Below, piece by piece: positions 32,358-41,875 of a stretch of DNA of 64,000 nt. Position numbers and translations under genes: made by a program. Source of the DNA: Oncomelania hupensis (Eukaryota; Mollusca; Gastropoda; Littorinimorpha; Pomatiopsidae); contig CM072525.1 of the NCBI GenBank assembly GCA_036898135.1, forward strand, positions 54,528,299 through 54,592,298. The letters run 5' to 3'. Below the pieces are notes generated by a model. The model was not told where the DNA came from. It saw only the letters and a list, made by a program, of their open reading frames with translations, and searched no databases. The stretch's first letter is position 1; every line of letters starts with the position of its first letter.

Positions 32358-34094
32358 GGCTGTTGTTGTTAAAGGATGCTCTTCAGAATATAGTAAGATT
32401 ACTGCTGGTGTCCCACAAGGTTCTGTATTGGGTCCATTGTTATTTTTGATTTATATTAATGATATTGTTTCTGAAATTGAATCCACAATCAAATTGTTTG
32501 CTGATGATACAAGTATTTCATTAGCACTGAGAAATCCAGACGTTCGTGCTGAAATACTAAACTCCGACCTTGAAAAGATTTGTAACTGGGCAAGGCAGTG
32601 GAAGGTCACATTTAACGAAGAAAAAACTGAGTTATTGACTGTAAAACGTGACGCATCCCCTGATCCTGACCTAACTTTTGGAAATAGTATTTTACAAAAC
32701 AGTGAATCTCACAGGCACCTGGGTGTCTACTTTCAGAACAATTTGAAATGGGATGAACACGTTAGGTCTGTTATTCGTAAGGTTACCTTGTTATCTTCAT
32801 GTCTGCGGTCATATAAACATAAACTAAGTCGAAAAGCTGTTGAAACTATGTATAAATCTTTTATCCTACCTCACTTTGATTACGCTGATGTTGTATGGGA
32901 CAACTGTACCGAACTACTTTCATATTCTCTTGAAAAAATTCATCTAGAGGCTGTCAGAACCATTATAGGAGCAGTAAAAGGTACTAGTCATGAACTGCTT
33001 TACCAGGAATCTGGTTTTTGTAGTCTTAAAGAACGCAGAAAGAGACACAAACTGATACTTTACCATAAAATGATAAATGATAATTGCCCAGAACACCTAT
33101 GTGCCCTGCTACCTCCGCTTGTAAGAAGTACTAATCCATATCACCGCAGAAGACCGTTTGAAAGAAATATTCCCACTCATAAAACCGAAATGTACAAGAA
33201 ATCATTTATACCTTCTGCAACCATCTTATTCAACGAATTGCCTGAAAATCTCCAATCGAGTCAATCAACTAGTAGTTTGAAAAGATTTTTGTCAAGAGAT
33301 GATCCTGTAGTCCCACTTTATTATTATTATGGTCAACGCGACCAACAGGCTCTGCACTGTAGAATGAGGCTCGGTATGAGCGACCTTAATTATGACTTGT
33401 TCCGCCGCCATTTATTGGACGATCCAACTTGTAAATGTAATTATCCAGCCGAGACATCAGAACACTTTCTTCTCTCCTGTCCACTATTTATTAATGCAAG
33501 AACACAGACAATACATACTCTGAATCTTGAATCTCAAGATGTTATAATATTACTTCATGGCAACGAATGTTTGTCCGTGCAGGAGAATAGTATTATAGTG
33601 GCTGTTGTTCACGAATTTTTGCGACTGTCAGGCCGTTTTCACTAATAGTAACTAGTTAGCTTGCATTTTTGTCTGGTATATTAAAGATAGTTGTTGTTGT
33701 TGGGTTTTTTTTGTTTCTTCCGTGGTACCTACCTACCTTCAGCAAACTCCTTGCTGCAACTGTTTCCTAGTGAATCTCTCGCTATTATTTTGTTATTATT
33801 TCATTATCTTTTTCTAATTGTTTTGTTTTTATTTGTTATTACATTTGTGTATATTTTTTAAAATTCATTCGTATGTTGCTTATGATTATGTTTTCCTTAT
33901 CATTGTTATTGTTCTTGTGTTGATGGCAATGTATTTTGTATCTCAATGATGTATTTATTCCGCCTAAACTGACACAGATTATTGTAACTCATCCAGGTAT
34001 GCACTCACTTAAGCTTTGCCTTTTGTGTATTCCTGTTACTGCATTTATGTATTTGTCAGATCAAAAATTTAACTGAATAAACCATTGTTTAAAC
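32358..34094 (+). mobile_element. LINE copy J, unrelated family without RNase H, 5' truncated
   Basis: The 1737-base insert is flanked by a 14-base target duplication, CATATATGTTTTTA, at 32344-32357 and 34095-34108. It starts inside an RT and ends shortly after TGAATAAACCATTG, without a poly-A or simple-repeat tail. The RT type differs from all the others here. Confidence 0.85.
32359..33645 (+). pseudogene. LINE J ORF2 C-terminal half (RT, no RNase H)
   Basis: Coding starts directly at the insertion point (AVVVKGCSSEYSKITAGVPQ) and is open to the stop at 33645, so only 5' truncation disables it. RT motifs: GVPQGSVLGPLLFLIYINDI, LFADDTSI and HLGVYF. A C-terminal region follows with RRKRHKLILYHKM and RMRLGMSDLNYDLF, then a Cys/His cluster CKCNYPAETSEHFLLSC. 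This ending is typical of Jockey/CR1/RTE-X-like LINEs; which of these cannot be settled by eye. No RNase H is present. The 3' UTR (33646-34094) has a (GTT)n-like stretch at 33685-33698. Confidence 0.8.
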
Positions 34095-34706
34095 CATATA
34101 TGTTTTTAAACTTTAATTCACACACACATGTTTGGGAATGGTTACATAGTTTGATAAAACACAATGATGTGCTGATTATTTTATCATTTATTGTGTAATA
34201 TTATCATAATTATACTAACCCCAACCGGGGTAGTATGATAGCCCATAATAGGTTATCATAAGACATAAAGGCAAATTAACGCCTAACAACGACCATTGTC
34301 GTTGATGAATTTGAGTATGTATACTGAACATAAATATATATCATCCTAGTAAATGGATGTAATTTGCTTTTTTAATATGATAACAAGTACAGTCGAGCCT
34401 ATACAACGGCTTCGAATTAATCTGTATTTAATTCTGTAAATGGTTATCGTTGCTTTTAACAATTTTATTAATGGAATGAAAGATGTCTGAATCTGTGTTC
34501 AATGTAACATATATGTTTTTAATTATGTGTCACACACCTCATCATCCCACTACGCTGCGACGTCGGCGATTCTTCCACCTAGCGCACTACATTGTGCTTC
34601 TTCTCTTCCTGCAACGAAAGTTTACAATGCTGCAATGAATGACATCCGACTACGAGATTCTACAACATCAGAGACTTCTTATATTATTCTGCGATTCAAC
34701 CTTCAC

Positions 34707-34767
34707 GTCTCCTATACGCTGAGGTGTCCGGGGACGTTAAAATTACCCAAAGTAAAGTAAAGTAAAG
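34707..34767 (+). other. 3' hairpin and (AAAGT)n tail of LINE I
   Basis: GTCTCC at 34707-34712 pairs with GGGGAC at 34730-34735, with one G-T pair. The loop contains TATACGCTGAGGTGTCC. GTTAAAATTACCC and repeated AAAGT follow. Confidence 0.78.
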
Positions 34768-34775
34768 AGAGACAT

Positions 34776-37600
34776 ACTTTTAAATGCTATAAACGAAATA
34801 ATACCCACGAGACTCACGTCTCGATGAAACTTGCTAAGATTACGGCTAAACGGGTTATCGCCTCTGCTAAACGCGATCACTGGCTTTCTAGGTTATCTGG
34901 TAATCAGGGTATTGGCCAACTTTGGACCAATCTTAAGAAGCTCCGTGGAACGTACCGCCCCATAGATTTTGATCTGTCGGACGGCGTTTCCACTTTCTCT
35001 ACTAGTGAAGCTAAGGCTTCGGCTTTTTTAAATAAATTTGTCTCTGTCAGTGACGGCAGTCTTCTCGCGGCTACCGAGAAGGAGCGCAGATCTGCCGCTG
35101 AAGCCCAGTTCCCTGCGATGTCAGCCCCGGCTACTGTACAGTGTCCCCTCACCATGGTGGAGCTCCTTAGGGCCCTGCGGTCCTGCCCGACTGGCAAGGG
35201 CCCTGGGCCCGACGGGGTGCACTACCTGATGATTAAGAAGGCACCCTTATCCTTTAAGACTTTAATTCTTAAGCATTTTAATAACTGTTTCCTTGCGGGT
35301 GTTGTCCCGGATAGGTGGCGTGAGGCCACGGTCGTGCCTATCCCTAAACAGAATAAATCTCGTAGAAATATAGAAAATTATCGACCTATTGCTCTGACTA
35401 ATCATTCCTGTAAAGTTTACGAAAGAATTATTAAAGTTAGACTTGAACATTTTTGCTCTACTAGAAGGGTTCTACAGACAGCTCAGGCTGGCTTTCGGCG
35501 CGGGAGGGGCGTGGCTGATCATCTTGTTCGCCTCAACGAACATATTCGCCGCGCTCGGACCCGCAAGCGCACGGTGCTAGCCTGCTTTTTTTGATATTTC
35601 TCGCGCTTTCGATTCGGTGTGGCACGCCGGACTTTTGGAACGACTCCGTAGCCTGGGGGTGGACTTCTCTGTTAGGGCCTTTGTTGGAGCCTTCCTGCGC
35701 GACCGTAGGATATGTGTACGCTGGGGTGGGGCTGTTTCTCCGCTGGGGCGCCTGTCTATGGGTGTGCCCCAGGGTTCCGTTATCGCCCCATTGTTGTTTT
35801 CCATCGTCCTCTCGGAGGTTGGGTTAGACGTTTCCGCTGGCACTACCGCTACTCTCTACGCAGACGATGTCGCCTTGTGGCGGACCACTCGTGGCAAAGT
35901 TCTTCGCTCTTCCTACGCTCTTTTGCGTCAGGACCTTACTAACTTTCAAAATGATATTGATAAGGTGGCGGTCTCTTTGGCGGCTGTGGGTCTGTCACTT
36001 GCTCCTTCGAAAACGGTTTTTGTGCCGTTTAGACATCAATGGCATCCTTTCTTTAATAATCTCACTGTCTCGGTGTTTGGCACCACGGTTTCCCCATCTC
36101 GCAGTGTGCGATACCTGGGGTTTCTCTTCCAACATAATGGCGGCTTTCGTTCTCATGTTTCGCAATGTATTGCTAATGCCGGGAAGGCAATCGGCGTGTT
36201 GTTCTCTGTGCGACGGGAGCCCTGGGCTCAGGATCCCCGTACGCTTGTTGCTCTAGTTGTTGCGGTGGTCCGCTCCCGGCTTTTGTTTGGAGCGGAGCTC
36301 CTCTACAGCCTGCCCCCGTCTCTGTTGGCTCGACTGGTGGGGGTGGAGTGCAGGGCCCTTCGCCTTGCGCTCTCCCTCCATCGGAAGACCCCGAGACTCT
36401 TGGTCTACCGACTTGCTGGTATCCTCCCTCTTGACCTGCAAATTAAAAAGTTGTGTGCTGGTTACGTCGTGCGAGCTCGCCGTGTTTCTAACTCGACTGT
36501 CGACGAATTGGAGCCCTCGTTTATGTGGCCGATTTCGGATCGCTCCATACCAGGTATCGGTGAGGTGGCTGGTGTGCTCCTGGATTCCGTGCCGGGGGGA
36601 AGATGCCCTGTTGAGTCCTTTCCACCTCCTGTTCCTCCGTGGGAGATCCCTTCTCCGCCTGTTGCCCTCGGCTTTGCCGGTCTCTGTCGGGACCGTGATC
36701 TTTTGCTTATTAAACAGTTAGCTATTGAACGAGTGGGGGCGGCCGCCGGTTCCCTAAAAATTTTTACTGACGGCTCTGTGGGGTTGGAGGGAGTCTCTGA
36801 CTGTGGTTTCTTTATTGAGGGGGTCGGTGACTCCTCCTACTGCGTTCCTCCTGGTGTGAGTGTGCTCACATGTGAGCTGTTGGCTATTAGGGAAGCCTTG
36901 CATGTGTTGTTACAATCCTCCCTGCCTGTTGGCTGTCCCATCGCGATATTTTCTGATTCTTTGTCGGCCTTGTCCTGCATTGATGCTGGTGTTTCTACTT
37001 CTCGACCTGCCCTGGTCGCTGAAATATTAGATTCTGTTGCTCGGCTAAATAACTCTAGTTTTCCTGTAACGTTTTCCTGGGTGCCCTCTCATGTGGGCAT
37101 CCGGGGAAACGAGGCTGCCGATCGAGCTGCCGCCGTTGGCTCTTCCGGCCGTGCTCGTTCATCGCTCCTAGTAAATCCTTCCTATTCTGAGATCAAGGGC
37201 GCTATCAAGGCAGCCTTGTGGTCAGCTTGGGACTCTGTTTTTCCGTTGGTGTGAGGAGGGGTTCGGCCGCCCGCTTTTGGCCGGTTGCCGCCCTTTTCCT
37301 CTATTCTCCTCGATGCCTGCTGGCATCAAGACAGTAGCCCTTCGCCTCTGCTCTGGCTATTGGCGTACCAGGTTCGTCGAGGTTGGTTGCATCTGCGGCC
37401 AACCACTAGATTATGATCATTGCCTCTTCGCATGTGAGGCGCTTTCTGAGGATTTTTCCCCCCTTCGCGTGGCCTGCACCCTGCGTGGTTTGGGCCAGAC
37501 CTGCGCGGACCTTATTACGTATTCATCTTCGACGGAGCCTGCCCTACTCTTGTTGGCAGCCCGCTGTATCTATTATTCACCCGTGGCTTGTAACTTATAG
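34776..37600 (+). pseudogene. LINE K ORF2 fragment (RT and RNase H), two frameshifts
   Basis: Coding starts around 34778 in the linker; the open frame has ATG at 34824 (MKLAKITAKRVIASAKRDHW), which is not the true start. It breaks at a run of seven T (35586-35592), one too many, directly before the motif A Asp codon. It resumes (FDISRAFDSVWHAG expected) through GVPQGSVIAPL, YADD at 35857-35868 and the RNase H motifs FTDGSV, ELLAI, SDSLSAL and PSHVGIRGNEAAD. It breaks again at a T run near 37238-37243. The last part (37277-37600) has the finger CICGQPLDYDHCLFAC and the AARCIYYSPVACNL end shared with A. EN and ORF1 are missing. Confidence 0.86.
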
Positions 37601-38187
37601 AATATAATTTTCCTAGCCTTTGCTGACCTAGTTTTTAAATTAGTCACACTGATCGTTTATTGATCTTACTTTGGCCTGTGGCCTTTTTGTGGGACGACTG
37701 TGGCCTTGAGCCACATCACCCCCAAGCGGCCACATGCATAGAAACTAGAGTTTGTATTATGAAAACTTTGTATTCTCACTGTCTGGCCTTCGGCCAGGCT
37801 GTCCACCATTAATTTTAATTCTAATTTTAATTTTTAATGTAAATAAGTTGTTAACTAAGGCCCTTACTGTTGTTTCTACGGCCTATATGGATGTTAACTT
37901 ATTAAGTTAATGGATCTTAAATTAATTCTTACCGGTATGGCGGCCTCTGTGGGCTAATTGGGATTTTATCTTCCCTATACGGCTATTTGCCAAACAGTCC
38001 ATTAAGAATAGTTAGCACTATTATTAAGTAAATGTATATTAAAAAAATATAGTTAAGGAAATTTATTTTTATTAACTTAAATTAACCTGCCAGCCCTGTT
38101 GGCCTGATGGCTGCGGCCTGATTGCATGTTTATACAGGGCTGTTTGTTTTTTAATCTAATTTTATTATAACAAATTTTATTTCTTCC

Positions 38188-38720
38188 ACCTGTAAAGGTT
38201 GGTCGGGCGTTGGGCAGGGGACAGGATTTGCTGCTCCCTCCCCACTTTTACCGGTATCTGGTAGTTTTACCGATCTTGGTCGGGCGGGAGAATGAGATCG
38301 AGATCACGATGAGTCCTGCTCCCCCTCTCATTTCTTGACCGCGCATCTTTGATGTCAAATTCTTAAATGGATGAGCGGAGGAACACGTATTTGTTTTGTT
38401 CCTCCTCTCTGCCTATGTACATACGGTTTGTTGTTTTAATAAATTTTTTACTTTCTACCTGTAAAGGTTGGACGGGATCCTGGGTCGCGGGCAGGTTTTC
38501 TGCCCCCTTCCCACCATACCCGTCTTGCAGTCTTTTTTACGACTTTGTTCGGGCGGGAGAACGAGTTCGGGACCACGATTTGTCCTGTTCCCCTTCTCAT
38601 TTCTCTACCGCGCATTTTGATGCTTTTATGGGCACGAGGGTGGGGAACACTTGTACTTTGTTCCTCCCTTCCGCCTATTTTTATATCCAGTTATGGTATC
38701 TCTTTTACTTTATTTTTATT
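38188..38720 (+). repeat. Two-copy tandem repeat of about 268 bp in the 3' UTR of K
   Basis: The 3' UTR runs from 37601 to 38874 without a gene. Blocks starting ACCTGTAAAGGTTGG at 38188 and 38457 continue in parallel (GGGCAGG, GGTCGGGCGGGAGAA versus GTTCGGGCGGGAGAA, CTCTCATTTC, CCGCGCATYTTTGATG). They are clearly homologous but diverged. Confidence 0.75.
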
Positions 38721-38874
38721 ATCTGTGTTGTGTGGCTGTGGTGTGGCTGTTGTGGTCCTTCCTCCCGGAGTTAGCTTGGGTCCCTTTTCCTGTTTTAACT
38801 GTGGTCCTGAAAATTTTATCGTAACTTTTATTCCCCTTCCCTGGGGCTCCCACGTTTTGAATTCTTAAATCCAA

Positions 38875-38938
38875 GTCCCCTATACGCTCTATGTGTCCGG
38901 GGACATAAATTTAACTAAGAAGAAGAAGAAGAAGAAGA
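38875..38938 (+). other. 3' hairpin and (AAG)n tail of LINE K
   Basis: GTCCCC at 38875-38880 pairs with GGGGAC at 38899-38904, with a TATACGCTCTATGTGTCC loop. ATAAATTTAACT and about seven AAG units follow. Confidence 0.8.
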
Positions 38939-39565
38939 TGTATATATATATGAGGGGCGGCCATTCACGAGTTGGAGTTTGAAGTGTGTGGAGGTTCACA
39001 GAGTTGATCACGTTTCATAGAGCACGTAACCTGTTTCCACGTCGTGTAGCTTATGTAGACATCTCTCGGGATGTCTTCAGCGGTTTTATCGTAACTTTTA
39101 AAATTTTAAAGTTTTAATTTTTTAGTTGAAGTTGATGTGATAGGGTTTCACTTTGGATATATTGACCACCAATCATCAAGACCTGAGGATTGTTGTGCCC
39201 TCCTGCCGTTTTCACGGCAGAGGACCAGCTCCGGATTAAGCGGTCTACGGCAGCTGTACCTCGGTGTTTGGCTCACCGGACTTGCTGGACTTTCCAAACT
39301 TCGGTACCTGTGCAGGTATTTACTTGCATGTTTGTTGGATTTTGCTCCTTGGACACTTGCGCATTTTTATGATTTGCTTTTAAGATGTTTTATGCTTGCT
39401 ATTAGAGGTTTGTGAGCTTGTTGTTGGTGACTGATTGCTGTTTGGATGTTTATTGTTTGCCGTTGTAGTTTTAAAACCGCTTGTCGATTGTTAATTTAGT
39501 GTTTGTACCCCGGCTTTGCCGGGTACTTTTTATTCTCAATCTTGCTCTATTGAGCTCTTTTTTGC
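38939..39565 (+). promoter_or_regulatory. 5' UTR of LINE L, probable internal promoter region
   Basis: This non-coding stretch between the AAG tail of K and ORF1 starts with a short (TA)n run. It includes TAGAGCACGTAACCTG near 39018, a word also found in reverse orientation at 24801-25093. No TATA box at a clear distance can be argued beyond the TA run at 38940-38951. Confidence 0.4.
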
Positions 39566-41051
39566 ATGGCCGATTGTGAGTCTTGTCCCGAGGCTGACGT
39601 CTCGGACTCGTTCTCTCAGAGCGAGCTAGAGACAAATGACCCCGACAGCGAGCCTTTTGTAAGGCCAAAGGGTGGCTCCAAGAAGAAAGCCCACAAAGCC
39701 TCAGATTTTATTACTCCCAAGGCGGTAGTCGCCGATTCTATTGCTAAGGAAGACAAACATGAGCGTAGGGCGCGGAAGCTGCTTGAGGCGCGCAAGCTAC
39801 GAGAGCGGCTTTCGGCCGCAGATAGCTCTCTACCCGATGAAACTGCGGGTGCCCCTGTGCGAGCGGGGACACCCATACCAGGGGACCTTTTTCCCGGCTC
39901 ACCATCTCGCAAAAGATCTAACCCCTATGTTGACAAGAACTCTAAATCTAAACGTAATGTGAAGCTTACAGATGATTCTGTTTCTGATGTGCCATTGGCA
40001 ACGGTGGCTAAAAAAACCCTCAAAAAAATCTGATGGTAGAAATTCCTTGGAGTTGATAGCGACTGGCGACAGCGATGCGCCGTATACTGGCGATTGTTGT
40101 GCAAATGTCCCCATGGATGTTGTTGATTCTCAAGATGTGAATGTCACTTCTGGGGTGACTTCTTCCCCTGTATTGGGTTCTGGTGATGATGCCTTGGTAG
40201 GCAGCGCTGCGTCTGCCCCTCGGGCTGACGATCCGGTGCGCACTCAAGGGGTGGCGGGTCCGGCGGTGGGTAGGCCCATCTCTTATGCAGAAAAGGCCCG
40301 TATGGGTATACCAGAGGGTGGCTTTCGTAGGCCAGGTAGAACCACGGCGCCACGCCAGATGGTCGAAGTGGTTGATTTTCCGGTCGTCATACACGACCTG
40401 GGTGGTGGTCCTGCCACCTTCAATGGTTTGGGCCCGTACAGGCGCGAGACCTTACTGAAAGAGACGGTAGGCGAAGTCCTTAACGCTAGAAGGATTCCCT
40501 CAGGGGACTGGCTGATTGCATGCAAGACCAAAAAACAACAGGGTGCCCTCTTTAGGCGAGCAGACCTTAATGGCATCCCCATTTCTACAAACATTCCCAA
40601 GGCTACCACGGTGGGTGTGGTTAGGGGGCTACCGGACCTGGGGGACGACTCAACTTTTTTTGGTCAAATTAAAAATGATCTTACTAGACAGGGTCTTTCC
40701 GTTGCCTCGGTGACGAGGCTACTCATGGCTGGAGGGACTAAGTCCAGTTGTCTCAAAATCACTTTTGATCTTAAGGAGTTGCCCACGGTCGTTCAATTGG
40801 GTCTGACTAGGTATAGAGTAGACCCATATGCGGCCCCTGTGCTGCGCTGCACCAAATGTCAGTTACTTGGACGCGGGAGAAAACAGTGCCGACGAGAGAA
40901 AGAACGGTGCGCTAGATGTGGTAAAGATCATCCGACCTCAAAATGTGAAAGCAGTGTTCGGCACTGTATGAACTGCGGTGGGTCGCATTCGGCGGCCTGG
41001 GAAGGCTGCCCAGAGTATGGGGTGAGACGGGAGGCCAATAGACTGCGGGGT

Positions 41052-41256
41052 ATGTATGTATGTTTGTATGTAGATTATAGTCACACGACACTTTCGCATA
41101 TAGGTGACTACTGGACCGATTTATACTGACACCAGCGGGCCAGTTGTTGGTAAAGGGGAAAATAATATGATCACACGTTGACCAATCCGGGATTCGAACC
41201 AGCGACCTTTCGGTTACTAGCAAGACGCTCTTACCAACTGAGCTACCCGGCCCCTC
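41052..41256 (-). mobile_element. tRNA-derived SINE with a LINE-like 3' hairpin
   Basis: The insert of about 205 bases is flanked by ACTGCGGGGT at 41042-41051 and 41257-41266. On the minus strand it begins with a tRNA-like head: A box TAGCTCAGTTGG (41234-41245) and B box GGTTCGAATCC (41190-41200), which would drive RNA polymerase III. A unique body of about 70 bases follows, then a 29-nt hairpin (41080-41108, stem GTCAC/GTGAC, loop with TATATGCGAAAGTGTC), ACTATAATCTA, and a tail of ATAC-type repeats. The hairpin and the bases after it match the 3' ends of LINEs D/E and N, so this family probably borrows their RT. Confidence 0.9.
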
Positions 41257-41871
41257 ACTGCGGGGTGCTACATACATGCCTTTTTCTAGAGCGGTGGCAG
41301 AGGTACGGGCCAATGGACTTCAGGGTGACTTACGTGGCACGGTTCCCGTCCAGTCTTGCTGTGCTCCGCCGTTGGGTCCGGCGGCTTCTGGTTGTTTGTC
41401 CCAAGCTTCATTTGCTGCTCCGTCGGTGGGGCATATAGCTTCTGCCCGGTCTTCGGTCCGAGCTGTTGGGGTTGTTGGATCGTCGGGTCCCTCCAGAGAC
41501 CCGCGGATTGCTCCTGGGACCGTCACGCGTGACTCGGGTTCTGGACATACTGAGAAGGGGGGGAACACACGTGTGACGGCCAAGTCGACCGGTGAAGATT
41601 CCGTACCGGGTAGACATCCGATTTTTCAGTTGAGGAATGGTGACTCACAGCCCCCTCCCGCGGTGGTGCCTGCTGCCCAGATGGGGGATGGGGGAAACAG
41701 GCTGGGTCCAGCCGTGGAGTTGATGATGCCACTGCTTAAGGGGTTAACTGATATGGAGGAGGCCCTTTCTCGTGGATTGGCTGATTTGCCCGACCAGCAT
41801 ATGACCACTCGTGTTATGATTACTTCATTATTTACAATCCTTAAGACCTTGTGCACACTTCTAACCAAAGA

Positions 41872-41875
41872 ATGA
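41872..41875 (+). promoter_or_regulatory. ATGA stop-start overlap between ORF1 and ORF2 of L
   Basis: The ORF1 stop TGA (41873-41875) overlaps the first ATG of ORF2 (41872-41874). The same arrangement is found in M at 49369-49372. It suggests ORF2 is made by termination and re-initiation on the same RNA, as reported for some other LINEs. Confidence 0.7.

Larger units (their letters stand above)
32006..34706 (+). other. 3' UTR of LINE I (interrupted by LINE J)
   Basis: The UTR consists of 32006-32357 and 34095-34706, with LINE J between. It is AT-rich and has no ORF of note. A word ACATATATGTTTTTA occurs at the J insertion point, and a nearly identical CATATATGTTTTTAATTATG lies at 34507-34526. 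Confidence 0.6.
25557..34767 (+). mobile_element. LINE copy I, nearly intact, AT-rich family
   Basis: It has a 5' UTR, an intact ORF1, an ORF2 with one homopolymer frameshift, and a 3' UTR interrupted by LINE J at 32358-34094. It ends with the hairpin at 34707-34735 and an (AAAGT)n tail. The 5' boundary is approximate, set where the right arm of the inverted repeat starts. Codon use is clearly more AT-rich than in A, H, K, M and O. Copy B is a relative. It is the best preserved full-length LINE in the window. Confidence 0.83.
34770..38938 (+). mobile_element. LINE copy K, 5' truncated (family of A)
   Basis: It starts just after the tail of I, in the linker before RT, and ends with the hairpin at 38875-38904 and an (AAG)n tail. 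ORF2 and the end of the 3' UTR match copy A best. Confidence 0.83.
39566..41875 (+). pseudogene. LINE L ORF1, frameshifted and split by a SINE
   Basis: ATG 39566 gives MADCESCPEADVSDSFSQSE. A basic region follows, then a frame change at the A7 runs 40010-40016 and 40022-40028. The gag core has VVIHDLGGGPATFNGLGPY, PSGDWLIAC and TTVGVVRGLP. The first zinc knuckle reads CTKCQLLGRGRKQC, with Arg where the zinc-binding His is expected; the next two are normal (CARCGKDHPTSKC, CMNCGGSHSAAWEGC). After NRLRG the SINE (41052-41256) interrupts. ORF1 then continues with ATYMPFS to the conserved tail LPDQHMTTRVMITSLFTILK and the stop at 41873-41875, which overlaps the ORF2 start. Confidence 0.86.

Noticed and set aside
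33646..34094. Host gene exon or UTR near 33700-34090
   Set aside because: It lies between the stop of LINE J and its target duplication, so it is the 3' UTR of J.
41186..41256. A genuine tRNA gene on the minus strand
   Set aside because: A and B boxes are present, but the sequence continues into a SINE body with hairpin and repeat tail and is bounded by a target duplication, so it is a SINE head.
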